Assembly (NCBI RefSeq): GCF_022539315.1
Contig: NC_066317.1
Coordinates: 50,696,435-50,760,434 of the forward strand
DNA: 64,000 nucleotides
Direction: 5' to 3'
Origin: Serinus canaria
Taxonomy: Eukaryota; Chordata; Aves; Passeriformes; Fringillidae
Notes under the pieces: model-generated
The model's database searches: none
Told to the model about the DNA's origin: nothing
The model's input: the letters and a program-made list of their open reading frames with translations, nothing else
Position numbers and translations under genes: made by a program
Shown: one piece after another, positions 1 to 12,344 of the stretch
Layout of the letters: each line of letters starts with the position of its first letter
Numbering within the stretch: the stretch's first letter is position 1

Positions 1-1307
1 ACTTAAAAACTGAATTTTTTGCAAATACATTTTCCTCCTCTTTTTTCTTAGTAATCTTCAAAGAAATAAATAACAACTCTAACAACACAGAAACAGAAAA
101 AAATTGACAACACATAGAGGCAGCAAAGGTTACTGTGTGAATACAGTATTAGCTAAATAGAACAGAAACTGGCAAACCAATTTTAAACCAGTAAGGAGCA
201 AACTGGTACATTTCATATTGATGATTCCTTCTTTTATTCCATATTGAGTTATACTTATTTGAAAACCCCCTTTTAATTTGAACACTTTGGATAATGGTCT
301 GTTTTTTAATTCCTACCTGATCCTTTTTCCTGGAGATAACATGAAGCTACTAGTCTTTAGGGTGTGTGGCTGGTTCTTGTGTACCCCAGGGAATGTGATT
401 TTTGCTGCTTCTTTTGAAAAAGACAAAGTTTTACAGTGACTTAACAGCACCTGCAGAAGGACTGGAGCACCCAGAGGCACAATCCCATGGATAGATAGCA
501 AGAAGCTTTAGTTTAACCAGTTTGATGGTAGTAACAATAGTCTTCTACAACACCATTAGAGCATCATCTAGACTGAGAATATTCTTTGCTCTGTAGATGC
601 GATGTGTTCTCTTTTCTGTACAATGGATTTGAATTCAACGCCAGTTACAATGTAAGGATCCTAAACAATACAAGAATTCTCAATCCTAGAAGATGGAAAA
701 GATGATGAAACAAAGATGCTGCCTGAAAATGCCCCATTTTTTTTTTAATGTGTGGCAGGAAAATACGGGACAAAAACAAAAATTTAAACCAAATGACTTT
801 TTAAAAATTGCATCTCACACATTTCATCTTGATGAAAAGCATTAACTAGGGACCTTTCTATGAGCTGATTCTGCTGCTTCAGCACAGCAATGAAGTCTTT
901 AATTGGCAGAAGGAAAGTCTATCAGCATAGTGCTACTTAAAAAAGCTAATTTAGGAAATGAACACAGCTCTAGAAAACAGATCTTTTCCTGTTAAAAAAT
1001 TGCAATTAATGTGGTTTTTTTTTCAAAAGATCATCTTTCGCATAGAATTCCATCTCTATTACAAATAGTTTGCAAAGAGGAAAATGCTAAAATTATTTGA
1101 AAGGTTGCATACAATAGAAAAAAATGTATGTCAAAATGTTTTTCTTCCCAATCTACCATATTTATTGGTTACAATACCAGGTCAAATTGCTATTTTAGAA
1201 AGGTGTTTTCTTATTTTATAGTTAATGAGTTGCAAATTTTCTACTGGGTTTTATCATCTTTACTAACTTTTTGCTGTAATGTATTATGTTTTTTTTCCCC
1301 TCAACAG
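1..1307. other. No gene or recognised repeat
   Basis: AT-rich sequence with short homopolymer runs. I see no convincing exon or repeat family in it. If the plus-strand exon at 1308 is real, this is intron upstream of it. Confidence 0.5.
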
Positions 1308-1368
1308 ACCTACAACATCTGTGTCAGAATTGCAAAAATTTACCTATAACCCTGCTATTTTAGAAACA
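1308..1368 (+). CDS. Plus-strand gene, candidate internal exon 1 of 5 visible
   Basis: The exon is preceded by a strong acceptor: a T/C tract ending in cccctcaacag. It reads, after one carried-over base, PTTSVSELQKF...PAILET and ends at an ACA|GTAAAG donor. It ends in phase 0, which fits the next plus-strand exon at 11469 and gives a smooth join. The open frame also runs on past the donor to a stop at 1605, so a longer exon or an alternative terminal exon is possible. The product is not recognised; the peptide looks like part of a helical protein. The 5' part of the gene would lie to the left of this window. The acceptor is the strongest evidence and the donor is only fair. Confidence 0.45.
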
Positions 1369-2929
1369 GTAAAGGGTCAAATCACAGTTTTTGAGAAGGA
1401 AACTGCTTTAAAGGAACACTGGGACATAATTTTCCTACAGCAACATGTACTTCAGAATCTCTTCTATAGAACACTACACAGAACACAAATTTTTTTCTTT
1501 TCTCATCGATCAGAATGCCACATGCAGCATTTCAAGTGCAGTGGACCTCAAAAGTTCAGGAAATCTGAAGCTGGTGTTAAGTGGTTGAATCCAGTTCAAG
1601 ACTAGGTCCCTTTACTATTGACCTCAGTCATTGGACTATGCAAAACTGAAATATTTCAGCTGTCCAGTGGGAACATTTGTGAGTGCTTTTCTATCCCAAA
1701 GGAACAAATGTGAAATCTAATTGGCTACAAAAGCAAGTTGAAAAACAATTCAACAAAAAATTTTTAGAACAGTATGGTATACTGTTCAAAGGGTGGCTTT
1801 TTTTTATTTCTATGTGGCTTAGTTTTGTTGCTTGTAGAAGACATAAAAAATTACAGGTATTTTTAGGTTAGTCGGCTATTTCTGTAAAAAACCAACTGTT
1901 GCATTGCACTAGCTTGTTTTAAAAACTGAAATGTAGGATAAAATTGAACATTAGTAGGTATTACAGTCTACAAAAAAAAAAAAAAAAGCTTATATTTATT
2001 TATACCTTGAAATCTATTTGCTTAGCAAGACTCTGCCAAGAACTATTATTTTTATCTTTTGAATGATTGAAGTGTTTAATGATGAAGTGACACAGTTTTG
2101 TCAACACATCTGTTGCTTTGTTTCTTTCATTTGCATAACTATTAGGATTTTAAGGAAAAAAAAAACCTAGCATAGAAACAACTAATTTTTTATAACAGAA
2201 CGTTGCTTGTAAGAACAATTGATTTCAATTGACCAGTGTCATGTAATGCTTTCTTATAAAAGGTAAGGTATAAAGTGAAGACAGATGTACTATGATGGCA
2301 AAAGCAAAACAAAACCACCCCAAAAGAAGAACTGAAAAGTAAAGGAAAATATTCGAGCCCTACTCTGAGATGTAAACTGGCACACTGGGACCTGGAATTG
2401 CAGATCAGACTCTACTAATCTCGACCACTGTGTTTATCATATCCACATACTACACTAAAAGGATAATTATCATTATTCAGCATATTAATAGTCTACAAAA
2501 ATATAGAACAGCATGACTCCTGAAAGTGCTTAATGAATACTGATCATTTTGATGTAGCTTTCACATATCGGTACAGGTGACTTCAATGGACCTGCTTATC
2601 AAAAGAAATGAAGACACTTTTTTGATGTTTAACTTATTAGCAAAAATGAGGCATTTGACAATATCAATCATTATGAGTACTTCAGAAAATATCAGTCAGT
2701 TTGGAGGATCAAAAATAGATTTTAATTTTTTAAACTATGCTAAATGTAACACAGACATAGCAACATTGTCCCAGACCATAAGTCTTTCAAGGATTTTTGT
2801 GTAGATTCTCTTTAATTCCTGCTTGTGTGTTCTCTGTTCTAAATTAGAGGCCTTTTTTTCCACTTCTTTGTAAGCTGTCTATGATGGCTCCTTTTACTTT
2901 TCTTGCTGTGCTTTCCCTCTCATTCAATA
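1369..2929. other. Intron-like, no supported feature
   Basis: Open frames at 1683-1871 and 2577-2804 on the plus strand look mildly protein-like but have no pair of good splice sites. A short poly(A) tract lies near 1972-1987. Nothing else was recognised. Confidence 0.4.
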
Positions 2930-3195
2930 ATTAGGCTGAGAGTGAGAAACAAAGCAGCCAGGAGGTCAGCCAGGAGGACAGACAGTGCTCCTTAACTGAC
3001 CAAGGAGTATTTGATACCATATGTTATGCACAGCAAAAACTTCACTAAGTATGGACATTCATGGTTAACTATTATGTGGTTGGAGAGCCTGGATTTCCAG
3101 GATGTGGCTCACATCTTTCTACTGGTGGAAGTGAGGAATAAATTCCTTCTTCTGTTTGCTTTCACGTGTAATTTTTGTTCCACCTTTTAAACTGG
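2930..3195 (+). mobile_element. Truncated ERVL-type LTR remnant
   Basis: The segment resembles the middle and 3' part of the avian LTR seen complete at 34538-35129. Shared landmarks are a stretch around gaccaaggagtatttgatac, the next cataccatatg-type motif, and a gaataaattccttcttctg block followed by a TTAAACTGGTGAAG end. The 5' end and terminal dinucleotides are missing. It reads as an old, diverged insertion without coding capacity. The assignment rests on remembered family pattern and on comparison inside the window. Confidence 0.5.
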
Positions 3196-4129
3196 TGAAG
3201 TTTTTTGGGTTTGTTTTTGGTTGGCTTTTTTTTTTTTCTGTCAATCCTTGCCTTTTTTTTTCTAATTTCTCTTAACTCACAGGAGAAGACAGTGGGCAGG
3301 GCATTCTGTGGATGCTCAGCCACTGGGTGAGAAAAATCCACCCCAGCACCTTAGTAATAAAAATAGCAAATTTTAAAAATATAAGAATATGGGATTTTAT
3401 TAATTACATTTTCTGGTATAGAGAGACCTGAGAAATGAGGGGTTTTGCATTTATTCATGCAGAAGTCCATTTAAATATTGCTGAGCATTAGTCTTTTCAA
3501 GCACCTAATGAACACAGTTAACTCCTCAGGGCACTTCTACAGCACTGATGATGCTAAGTCAATCAAACAGAACTCTTCTCAACAGCCCTAATACAGTTCT
3601 AGGACAAGGCAGGATAGGAAGTTACTTCAGGCAAATTTTAATGAGCCAGATTTTGAATTGTCTTCTGTTTTCAAGAAAACTGGATGCTTTTTACATTACT
3701 ACTTTCTCTTAAGGTTGATTAGATTTTCTATTAGAAAACAACATTTAGAAGCACATTATTTTTTCAGGTTTCTAATAATAGACTGGATAAGACAGGACTG
3801 TACTATTCTAGTGAAGGACTAATCTCATAAAAAATCTACTCTGTCAATCCCAAAAAACTGTGTGACCCATGTAAAAAAATAAAAGGAGACCTTATCTTCC
3901 TGTCCTCAGATTTTAATTTTTTTTCATGTATTAATGTAGTTAATCAATGTGTCATTTTGCTACCAGTAATATTACATGATCTGGTCATGTTTTGGTCTTG
4001 TAGCACAAAACTGAAAGAGAAGTTGACACACTTGTCAGAAAACTAGTTTTCTTATTATGTTTTGAAGCTCATTAATCCTTCTCATCTGGCTGCAGCTGCT
4101 TTGGGGCAGGGACTGAAACCTTTGTTTAT
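3196..4129. other. No gene or recognised repeat
   Basis: AT-rich sequence with T-rich runs near 3220-3260. No splice-bounded open frame and no repeat family was recognised. Confidence 0.4.
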
Positions 4130-4280
4130 ATAGTAAAGCAAAACTTTATATGTAAGGCAAAACCTCAAACACTAAAAAACAAGAGAAACAAAATTTAATT
4201 CAACAAACCAACATTTGCACAACTATCAGATATGGTGTTTAATATTGTTTTCATGTTTTGCACTGGAATTGTAAATATAA
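4130..4280 (+). repeat. Dispersed repeat, copy 1 (partner at 10800)
   Basis: About 140 bases align by eye with 10800-10915 in the same orientation. The clearest match is the core ending ttttcatgttttgcactgga (gccctgga in the other copy), preceded by an aatatggtgtt-like block. The family is not recognised. It may be a remnant of an old interspersed element or of a local duplication. Confidence 0.5.
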
Positions 4281-5044
4281 TACAGTTTAAAATACTGAAA
4301 TTACATCCCAGCATACAATGGTTTTAGATTTTGGAGGCTTTTTTAATGTGAACACATATATCCAGCAATATAAGATAAATCTACTTTATTTTTTTTCTCT
4401 GAAATCAGTGGGAGCAAATTGCAAAGAACTGGAAATCCAAATTCAAAATGGAGATAAAATTTACAATAATAATTATCCAGGCATTCTTTTTTCAATTTAG
4501 TGCTAATGGGCATAGAGGAAAACAGCAGTTACTTATAGGAGGCACATTTGTTCTTCTTACCAACTCAAATAAATGAAAAAAAAAAAATTAGCAAAGCTCA
4601 GACATATAGAATTTTAAAAAACACATATAATAAAGTTAACTAATTGATAAATTTTACACGAGGTCTCTGTACTGTGACATAAATTTGTATGAAATTAAGA
4701 ATTTAAACATTATTTCACAAAATTATTCTTTTAAATTAGTATTTCTTATAATTTTGAAGTTCCTTTAAAAACATTTTGAAATTATGTAAAATTTCTATTG
4801 ATTTCTCACTGCAGTAATGTTCCTTTATGCTCAGGCAGTAGTGATCACTTTCCAGAGCAGTGGAATGCTTTGAGGCTTGGTCTTTTCAGGATGAAGCTGC
4901 CTACAAAATGTCTAATATATGCCAGTTAGAAGATCAAGAAATGAAAGAAATAGTTTATAAGGACATAGAAGACAAATTGTCTTCATGAGGCATGTTCACA
5001 TGAAAAATAAATATTCCATGTCCCTCCCAAATAGACAATATTTG

Positions 5045-5093
5045 AGCTTCTGCTTGAAGAGGAATTCAAGCTTCTGTTTGAAGAGGAATTTCA
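5045..5093 (+). repeat. Two-copy tandem duplication, unit about 24 bp
   Basis: Two adjacent copies, at 5045-5068 and 5069-5093, differ by one substitution (tgcttg versus tgtttg) and by an extra T near the end. It is a simple local duplication with no visible function. Confidence 0.75.
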
Positions 5094-5174
5094 AGACTTC
5101 AATTTTCCACTTGAGTGGAGGACTGCCATGGTGGTCCCAGGGGCCTTGATTTATTCATTCCAATGAAAAGGGTT

Positions 5175-5679
5175 AGAGTTCAAGAGCTGCTGTGAAACAG
5201 TGACCACTGTGTATGTCAGAGAAGCATTTATCAGGGCCAAAAACATCAAACAAGAAAAGGAACAAAAAATGTCCAAATCACATCTGAACGGTCAGGGGCT
5301 TTCAGGCCATCACTTAGAATTAGAGACTGAGCCTGCTGGCCTCCATCACTCAGAAGGAGATGGGGTTAAGGGGTGCACTGCTTACAGATATGTAAGATCT
5401 CATGTTGATAACAATTCCATTAGAGGCTGGATGTTGGATCAAACAACTTCCAGAGATTTCTTCCAAACAATATGCTGTGATTCTGTGAAGGAAATCAAAA
5501 CTACAACAAACCAAAAAAAGCCACATATGGACAAGTTAGCTGTAAATGAAAAGAAAGGAGACCTCTCTCATTTTAGTGACCTGACAGTGCAGGTTATCAA
5601 GGTTAGTCTGGGCTTGCCTTGCTTTCAGCTGGTTTTATATTATTTGGATTGGTGGCTGGTGGCCAAGTGGTCAGTGAGG
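5175..5679 (+). repeat. Composite dispersed repeat containing a CR1 3' end, copy A
   Basis: This copy matches 17022-17735 in inverted orientation at high similarity. The middle part (about 5397-5497) ends like a CR1 element: a ggatgttggatcaaacaactt block, then a ttcttccaaacaa block, then a tgattctgtg end. The sequence after that end (5498-5679) is also shared with copy B, so the pair is more than two independent CR1 tails. Copy A lacks about 180 bases present in copy B, joined near 5396. A 173-codon open frame across this segment is fortuitous. Confidence 0.7.
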
Positions 5680-6205
5680 CCTCACCTGCTTCAACTGAAG
5701 TTCTATAAATGCCATAGTTAAGATTTTGCTAACATTTGCCAGTCTGCCTGAGAGATGATGAAAAGTAAGCAGATTTGTGAGAAAACATATGAAAAACTCT
5801 CAAGTGGAATCCAGGACTTAGGATGAAGGACCTGCTCTGTAAATGCCATCACCCTCCTTCAGTGCCAGATGAGGGAGAGGATATGGCAATTTGCTATAAC
5901 TGGAAGTAAGCAGCAAGGGCTGGCTGCTCTGCATGGGAAGCTGAGGAGTCACACAAAAACACTACAGAAAATTGTTCTTGCTTTTAAAGGATCCAGGACG
6001 AGGAGTCAGAAAGACAAGATTAGAATCAGGTCTGAGAATAGTATCCACAAATTCCTTATTCTGCCCAAAGACAATGAAGTGCGGCATAATCTGCATTTTT
6101 TTATAATTAGGGGGGTGGGAGAGAGAGGGAAGAGGGCTGGTGTATGTATCACTGTTTATTTTTAATTGAATTTCACTTTGATCATTTATTGTTTAATTAT
6201 TCATA
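5680..6205. other. No recognised feature
   Basis: A plus-strand open frame at 5869-6165 is present but has no splice context or recognisable domain. The rest is AT-rich sequence. Confidence 0.35.
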
Positions 6206-7285
6206 TGTGGTGGGTTGACCCTGGATAGACATCAAGGGCCCACCAAAGCTGCTCTATCACTGACCTCCTTAGCTGGGCAGGGGAAAAAGATGTAACAAAT
6301 GGATCATTGGTTGGCATCCCTGGGCAGGGAGAGATCAATTATGGTCACAGGCAAAATAGACTCAGGTTGGAGAAATTAATTTAATTTATTGCAAAAATAA
6401 CAGAGTAGGGTTATGAGAAATAAAAAAAAAAATTAAAACATTTTTTCTCCCATCCACCTCCTTTTCTCCCCAAATAAATTTCCCTCCTGATTTTTCTGCT
6501 TCTTCCCCCCAAGTGGTTCAGAGGGTCAGGGACTGAGGGCTTTGGTCATTTCATCACAGTCTGCCTCTCCTGCTGCTCCCTCCTCATATTCTTCCTCTGC
6601 CCCAGAGTGGGTTTCTTCTCACAGGAGGCAGTCCTCCATGAACTTCTCCAATGTGAGTCCCTCCCACAGGACACAGTTCTTTGCAAACTGCTCCAGCATG
6701 GATTCAATCCACAGGCTGCAGTCCTTCAGGAAGAGACTGCTGTAGCATGGCTTCCCTGCAAGGTCCCAAGTCCTACCAGCTAATCTGCTCCTCTCTCCAT
6801 GGGCCCAGAGGTCCTGCCAAGACACTGCTCCAGGGTGGACTGCCCACAAGGTCACTGTCTCCTTTGGGTTTCCACAGTCTCCAGCATGGGATCCTTCACA
6901 GCATGCCGAGAGATGTCTGCTCACTGTGCCCTCCATGGGCTGCAGGGGCACAGCTGCCTCACCATGGTCTTCTCCCTGGGCAGCAGGGGAATCTTGCCTG
7001 GAGCACCTTCTCCCCCCCTTCTCCACTGACTTCAGTGTCCACAGAGTTCCTCTCACATGTACTCACTCTTCTCCCTGGCTGATGTTGAGCATCTCCTTTT
7101 CCCCTTAAATCTGTTATCCCAGAAGGCACTACCATCATTGCTGTTGGGCTCAGCCTTGGCCAGCATCACGTTCATCTTAGAGCTGGCTGGAATTGGCTTT
7201 GACAGACATGGGGGAAGCTTCTGGCTGCTTCTCACAGAAGCCCCTCCTGTAGCCTGCCCTGCTACCAAAACCTGTCCATACAGCA
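6206..7285 (-). mobile_element. Solo LTR, passerine ERVL-like, minus orientation
   Basis: Read on the minus strand, the element starts near TGCTGTATGGACAGGTTTTG, crosses a GC-rich block with repeated short units (shown on the plus strand as ctccagcatgg and gggctgcagg types), and has a polyadenylation-like AATAAATTAAATTAATTTC segment before a 3' end of GTCAACCCACCACA. The TG...CA ends, length of about 1.08 kb and order of blocks match the plus-oriented LTR at 53471-54413. No internal retroviral genes flank it, so it is a solo LTR. The many open frames inside it are fortuitous. The family name was not verified. Confidence 0.75.
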
Positions 7286-8906
7286 TAGTATGAAAAGAGA
7301 AGGCAATACTCTAAACATAGAAAGACAAAATCATAACAAACTTATCCGTGCACCAGCACTCTGGAAACTGTTTTTACAATCTTGGTTTCATTGGTTTTAT
7401 GGATATTAAGGGTCTACAGAATAACAGTGAGTTAACATCATTGTTTTAGTAAGCATTACCTGATGAAATATATCTGCATCTTAAAATTGTGTAGTACAGA
7501 GCCGCAACTGTATAAAATTCAGGTTTCCCTTTGTAGATAATTGTATTTAGTTGGTCCTGTGGTTCTCAGTAATGCCGAGAGAATCTGAAATAAAATAAAT
7601 TCTGAAATTATGGCAACTTAGCATTTATTTGAGCTTGCAAAATTACAATTCTTAGTGGTAGCTTTCTTATGAAAATGATGAAAAAAAATAGAACAAATAA
7701 AATGACAGCATGTCAGAGTTCTGCAGTTTCTTTATTTTCCAAAGTATCTTGGTATTTAGCATTAACATTAGATGCAAGTAATATTTTCTTTATTTTTAAT
7801 TTGAAAAATTTATGTTTCATTTGCATATTTATGGAATTCCTAAGACCAGTTAAGAATATATGAAGCTATTACTTCCATTATGGAAGAGCAGCAATTCATG
7901 AGTCTGAGAGTTTCTTAACCTTCTTTGCAAATATGAAGCTACAATAAAATCTAAAATAGAATCTTCCCTGAGTCCATAGGACTAAGGAGTATCCTCACTG
8001 CAAATGAGATTCAGAATATTATGCTCCACTCATTGCTGCAGAAAATTTCTACTTTTAGAAATCCCAGACTTTAGGAGAGTAATTTTAGTGAAGTTTTTAA
8101 GAAAAAAAATATCTCTGCCAAATGAACAAATATTTGTTCATTTCTATCTTTTTACACATTAAATTCTGAATCAACTCATTGCTTTTCCTTTCCTGTTCTT
8201 TTTACTGCCATTTTCTCACAACTCTTTTCTACTAATCAATAAATATTTTTAGCAGAATCAACTCTGCAAGGAATGTAATCAGTCTTGATAACAGCGGCAT
8301 TTACTGGGCCAGTATCTAATAAAAACAAGCAGATCTTGCAGTACTTCTATTCAAAACAATGTCTAAATTATTATGCCCTTTTATTTTTGAGGGATTTCAG
8401 CAAACATTTGTTAATTATTAAGCTAGTAGTATGTTGTGTAGCACTTTGAAATGTCATGTTAATTTTTTGAACTGATATAGAATGCTGTGAAAAATTCTGA
8501 AAAGCTAGGTCTACTGAAGAGTCAACAGCTATCAGATAATCATTTGACATACATATATCATATTTCAATGCAACAACAGAATAAAATTAATTTTGCAGCA
8601 AAATGCTATTAAAAGAACAGCAATTGATAACAAATTAGGAAACTGATGACTGGGATAAGGAAAAATCTAGAAAATGAAAACCTTTACAAAATGTAAAGTT
8701 TTCTCTGAAACAGTGGAACCCTTTTACATAGTACTGTATCCAAGAGATCCCTACTGATATTTACTGATTGTCTGTGACTTTTAATATAATCCTTGTACAA
8801 TTCAGTACAGCTCCTCTTTCCTTAAATGCAACTCTTATGATTTTTTTCTCCATCTTCTTTCACGATACTCATTTCATTGTGTTACAGTTGTAATTAAAAA
8901 AAAATG
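7286..8906. other. No supported feature
   Basis: AT-rich sequence. Open frames at 7669-7863 (plus) and 8371-8568 (minus) have low-complexity AT-driven peptides and no paired splice sites. Confidence 0.4.
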
Positions 8907-9022
8907 GTCTGTTTCTGCATGTCCATAAGATCTTATATTTATACATACATATATATATATATAAATATGTGAATATATATATATGTATGTATGTAAGAGA
9001 TCATGGACATGCAGAAGCAGAC
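8907..9022. repeat. Imperfect 116-nt inverted repeat (long hairpin)
   Basis: The left arm starts GTCTGTTTCTGCATGTCCAT. The right arm ends atggacatgcagaagcagac, which is its complement with one mismatch. The arms continue inward through a taagatctta/taagagatc part and then alternating AT with ATAC/GTAT steps on both sides. The whole can fold into one stem of about 50 bp. It could be a small non-autonomous palindromic element or an inverted duplication. A microRNA-like precursor is possible in shape only. Confidence 0.7.
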
Positions 9023-9239
9023 AATTTTTATGTATATTTGTTGAAGTGTTTTACCAAAGAAGCAAATATTGCTGAGGTGACAGTTTTGCTTCTTTCCGTT
9101 CTTAAAGATGGAGACTTGTCTTAAAACAAACCAAACCAAAAACTCAAATAAAGGCATAGGGAGAATATTCCAGACCTGTATTTTTGTGACAGAGCATAAA
9201 TATTGCAACCATTTTGGTGGGTCACTTACAGCTTACTTA

Positions 9240-10795
9240 CCTGTAGAAACTTAGAATGGTATGGGTTGGATGGTACCTTAGGTATTATCTAGTTCCAACT
9301 GTCCCACCATGGGCAAGGATAACACCCAGAATACCAGGTTCAAAGTCCCATCCAGTCTGGACTTGAACACCTCCAGGGATAGGGCATCCACAATTTCTCT
9401 GGGCAACTTATGCCAGTGTCCTCACCTCTCCCATAGCAAAGAATTTCTTCTTAAACTTGAATCTAAATTTTAACTTTTACAGTTTAAAACCATATCCTCT
9501 TATCTTATCACTATCTGCCCATGTAAAAAACCCCAGCCTTTCTCTTTTTTATAAGCTTCCTTTAAGTACTAGAAGGCTATAAGATGTTCCCAGAGCCTTC
9601 TCTTCTCCAGACTGAAAAAGCACAACTACTTCAGCCTGCCTCCATAGGAGGGGTGCTCCAACCCTCTGATCATCTCTGTTGACCTTCTCTGGACTTGTTC
9701 CAACAGGTCCATGCCTTTCTCATGCTGAAGACCCTGATCTGGATGAAATACTCCGGGTGGGATCTCACCTGGAGATCCCAGTAGAAGGGGAGAATCACCT
9801 TTCTCAACCTGCTGGCCGTTCATCTCTTGATGGATTCCAGCATGAAGTTGGCTTTCTGGGCAGTGAGTTGCCATGCTGTTGGCTCATGCATTTCATCCAT
9901 GAGAGCCCTTAAATCCTTCACAGATCTGCTACCAATGAGTTCTTTCCCCAGCCTGTGCTCATATCTGGGATTGCTCTGAACCAGGTGTAGCACATCACAT
10001 TTGGACTTCTTGAACTTCATGAAGTTCCCACAAGCCCACTTCTCAAGTTTTTCCAGGTCCCTCTGAATGGCATCCTTTCCTTCTACTATGTCAAGTGCAC
10101 CATTCAGCTTTGGGTCACCTGCAAACCTGCTGAATGTGCACTCAATCTCAGTGTCTATGTTGTTGGTAATGATATTAAGAGCATAGCCCAAAGACAGAGC
10201 CCAGGGGGACACCACTTGTCACCAGACTGCACCTAGATATAGAGCCATTGACCACAACTCACTGGATGTATCCATCCAGTCAAGCTCTTACCCACCAAAT
10301 AGTCCACCTTACCAATATATTTCTCTCCAACCTGGAGATGAGAATGTGAAATTGGACCATGCCGAAAGATTTACAGAATTTTAGATTGGTCTTCTCTTGT
10401 CAAACATTGCAGTCACTTCATCATGGAAGGCACCCTCCTGGTCAGCACAATTCTCCCTTGATAAAGCCATGCTGGCTGTCTCAGATCACCTCCTCATCTT
10501 GGATGTGCCTTAACATTGCTTCCATGAGGATCTACTTCATGATCCTAACACATACACAGGTGAGGCTTACTGATCTGTAGTTCTGCGGATCTTCCTTTCT
10601 CCCTTTTTTAGAATAGGAGGTATGTTACCCTTTTTCCAGTCCTTGGGGACATTATCTTATTGCCATAACATTTTAAATATGATATTTGGCAACAACATCA
10701 GCCAGTTCCATCAGCACCCTTGGGTACATACATGCCATCAGGCCCCATAGACTTGTGGTTGTTCAATTTCATGTCTCAAACCTGTTCTCCACTTA
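9240..10795 (-). mobile_element. CR1 LINE fragment, 3' part with reverse-transcriptase tail
   Basis: The plus strand begins with the reverse complement of a classic CR1 3' end (agaatggtatgggttggatg, then an accttaggtattatctagtt-like block). On the minus strand 10215-9820 stays open and shows the CR1 reverse-transcriptase tail: GDPKLNGALDIVEGKDAIQR, then EKLEKWA, FKKSKCDVLHL and KDLRALMDEM-like blocks. Further upstream sequence to about 10795 matches the palm and thumb coding region with stops and frameshifts. It is 5'-truncated at about 1.55 kb and cannot move. It is the longest CR1 in the window and lies in intron 1 of the plus-strand gene. Confidence 0.9.
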
Positions 10796-10799
10796 CAGT

Positions 10800-10915
10800 G
10801 GTATATAGTACCAGTATGTGAGGCAAAAGTTTAGCTGAACACCAACATTTTGCACAAATATCAAATATGGTGTTGTTTAGTAGTGTTTTCATGTTTTGCC
10901 CTGGAATTCTAAATC
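10800..10915 (+). repeat. Dispersed repeat, copy 2 (partner at 4130)
   Basis: This segment matches 4130-4280 in direct orientation, with the shared core tgttttcatgttttgc. It lies directly against the 5' break of the CR1 at 9240-10795, so the CR1 may have inserted beside or into an older copy of this repeat. Confidence 0.5.
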
Positions 10916-11468
10916 AGAAGAGGGTTGCTACAGAAAGTCAGAGACAATATCAATACCATGTATCCATGCAGCATAATTGTTCTGGGCTATATCCAAAATT
11001 TGCTAGTAAAATAGAGTTTAGATTTTTTGGAGTAATGATATTACAATAAAGATGCAGTGTTTATTCTATAAAAGAGATGCTGCCTAGTTATTTTTTACTG
11101 GATTGTAAAATATGATTGTATTTCCGATCATTGCCTGGAAATATTCCATAAATTTTAAGCTATTTGATATCATCGCTTGATAATTATATCTTGCAAGGGG
11201 AAAAATTAGATTTATTGTAAGCTTTATGAGCTCATATAGGCAGAGAATAACAATTATAAATAAGCTTTTTGGCTGCAACTGAAAAATATCTGCTAATTTC
11301 TTCAAGGATAAAAGAAACATTCGTGGTTAAAGGTGTGATATATCTGTCTTAGTTAATGAAAAAATGAAAGTTTACGTATAGTTTTTCTACTATGCTGGTA
11401 TTGTTTAATTCGAATATACTTGAATTTTAATAAAAACTAATTTTTTTTTTCTTGCTCAAAGCCTTCAG

Positions 11469-11569
11469 TTCTGGATGAAATTTTTTGCTGCTTGTGCTGA
11501 TTCCAGTGACACATTTACATACACTCCTAAGTCATTGGAAGAATCTCTTCAGGATCAAAGAGATTTGAG
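11469..11569 (+). CDS. Plus-strand gene, candidate exon 2
   Basis: One of the best exons in the window. The acceptor is a T-rich tract ending in gccttcag; the donor is GAG|GTGAGT. The frame reads FWMKFFAACADSSDTFTYTP, then KSLEESLQDQRDL, with the last codon split after AG. It enters in phase 0 from 1308-1368 and leaves in phase 2. The next exon at 15764 supplies the third base, completing a serine codon. The other two frames contain stops. No family is recognised; the local peptide is acidic and helix-compatible. The surrounding intron contains only repeats and AT-rich sequence. Confidence 0.65.
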
Positions 11570-11849
11570 GTGAGTTTTCTTTTACTGAAACAGAGGTATT
11601 CCACTCAGATATGAAAGTCTTTGGCAACTCTGATGCACACAAAATTTATCCTAATGAACTTTCTGAAAAAAGTGGATTTTTTTCTGAGTAAGGAACAGAA
11701 CAATCCAAAATATTAAAGTAAAAAGAAAATTATATATTTAAAAAGCTTTTTCCCCCTCAAAATTTATCTTGTAATATTTAATTTTACCTCAACCTGTGAC
11801 AAGAACAAAAAAAAGATTTTTTGTAATATACTAATGATGCTAATGACTA

Positions 11850-12340
11850 TTCTCAGGCACTCCCCTAAGCTGGGAAGCTGGACATTCCCTGCAGATGGAG
11901 ATTTAGATAGCTGCATGTTTATGTGGGAGTTCCCTCTAGGTTGTCACATTCCTTCTGGTGACAGCTTTTCACCAGGAGAAAACAAAGCTAGGTCTGCTCC
12001 AGCTGGGTGGGTAATGACCACTGCTTGAGCCTGTCTCTGGGGCTGGGAGGATGCCTGTCCCCTCCTGTGACAACTGCCACACCCCACCTTGCTGCCTGTC
12101 CTGTCCACAGTGCTCCCAGGAGCCACTTGAACCTCATCTAAATCTCTCATTGCCCCTGGCAATGCCCTCACACCATCAGCCTCATTTGCCAGCACTGCTG
12201 ACTCTTGGTGGGTTCTCCACTCAGGTTCCCCAAAATCCAGGAACTCTGTGCCCAGCCAATTCCAGTGTTCACTCCCCAGAACTTACTGTAGCTACTGCTG
12301 CTGCTCACCTCACTAACTTTTTATACAGTCCATTCATCAC
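11850..12340. other. GC-richer block of unknown nature
   Basis: The block is clearly richer in G+C than its surroundings and contains several C/T-rich stretches. Open frames exist on both strands (minus 12195-11944, plus 12051-12344) but have no splice pairing and no recognisable domain. It may be an old LTR or a regulatory segment in the intron of the plus-strand gene. I cannot decide. Confidence 0.3.
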
Positions 12341-12344
12341 TTAG

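Noticed and set aside
1279..1605. Reading the whole 108-codon frame as one exon
   Set aside because: The end after the donor at 1369 is basic and low in structure, and the short exon fits the phase of the next exon better. Kept as an alternative in the entry for 1308.
5200..5721. 173-codon plus-strand open frame
   Set aside because: It lies wholly in the composite repeat; copy B is not open in the same frame.
6542..7293. Several overlapping open frames on both strands
   Set aside because: They fall in the GC-rich part of a solo LTR and show no conserved protein.
9820..10215. 131-codon minus-strand frame as a host gene
   Set aside because: It is the CR1 reverse-transcriptase tail, not a host gene.
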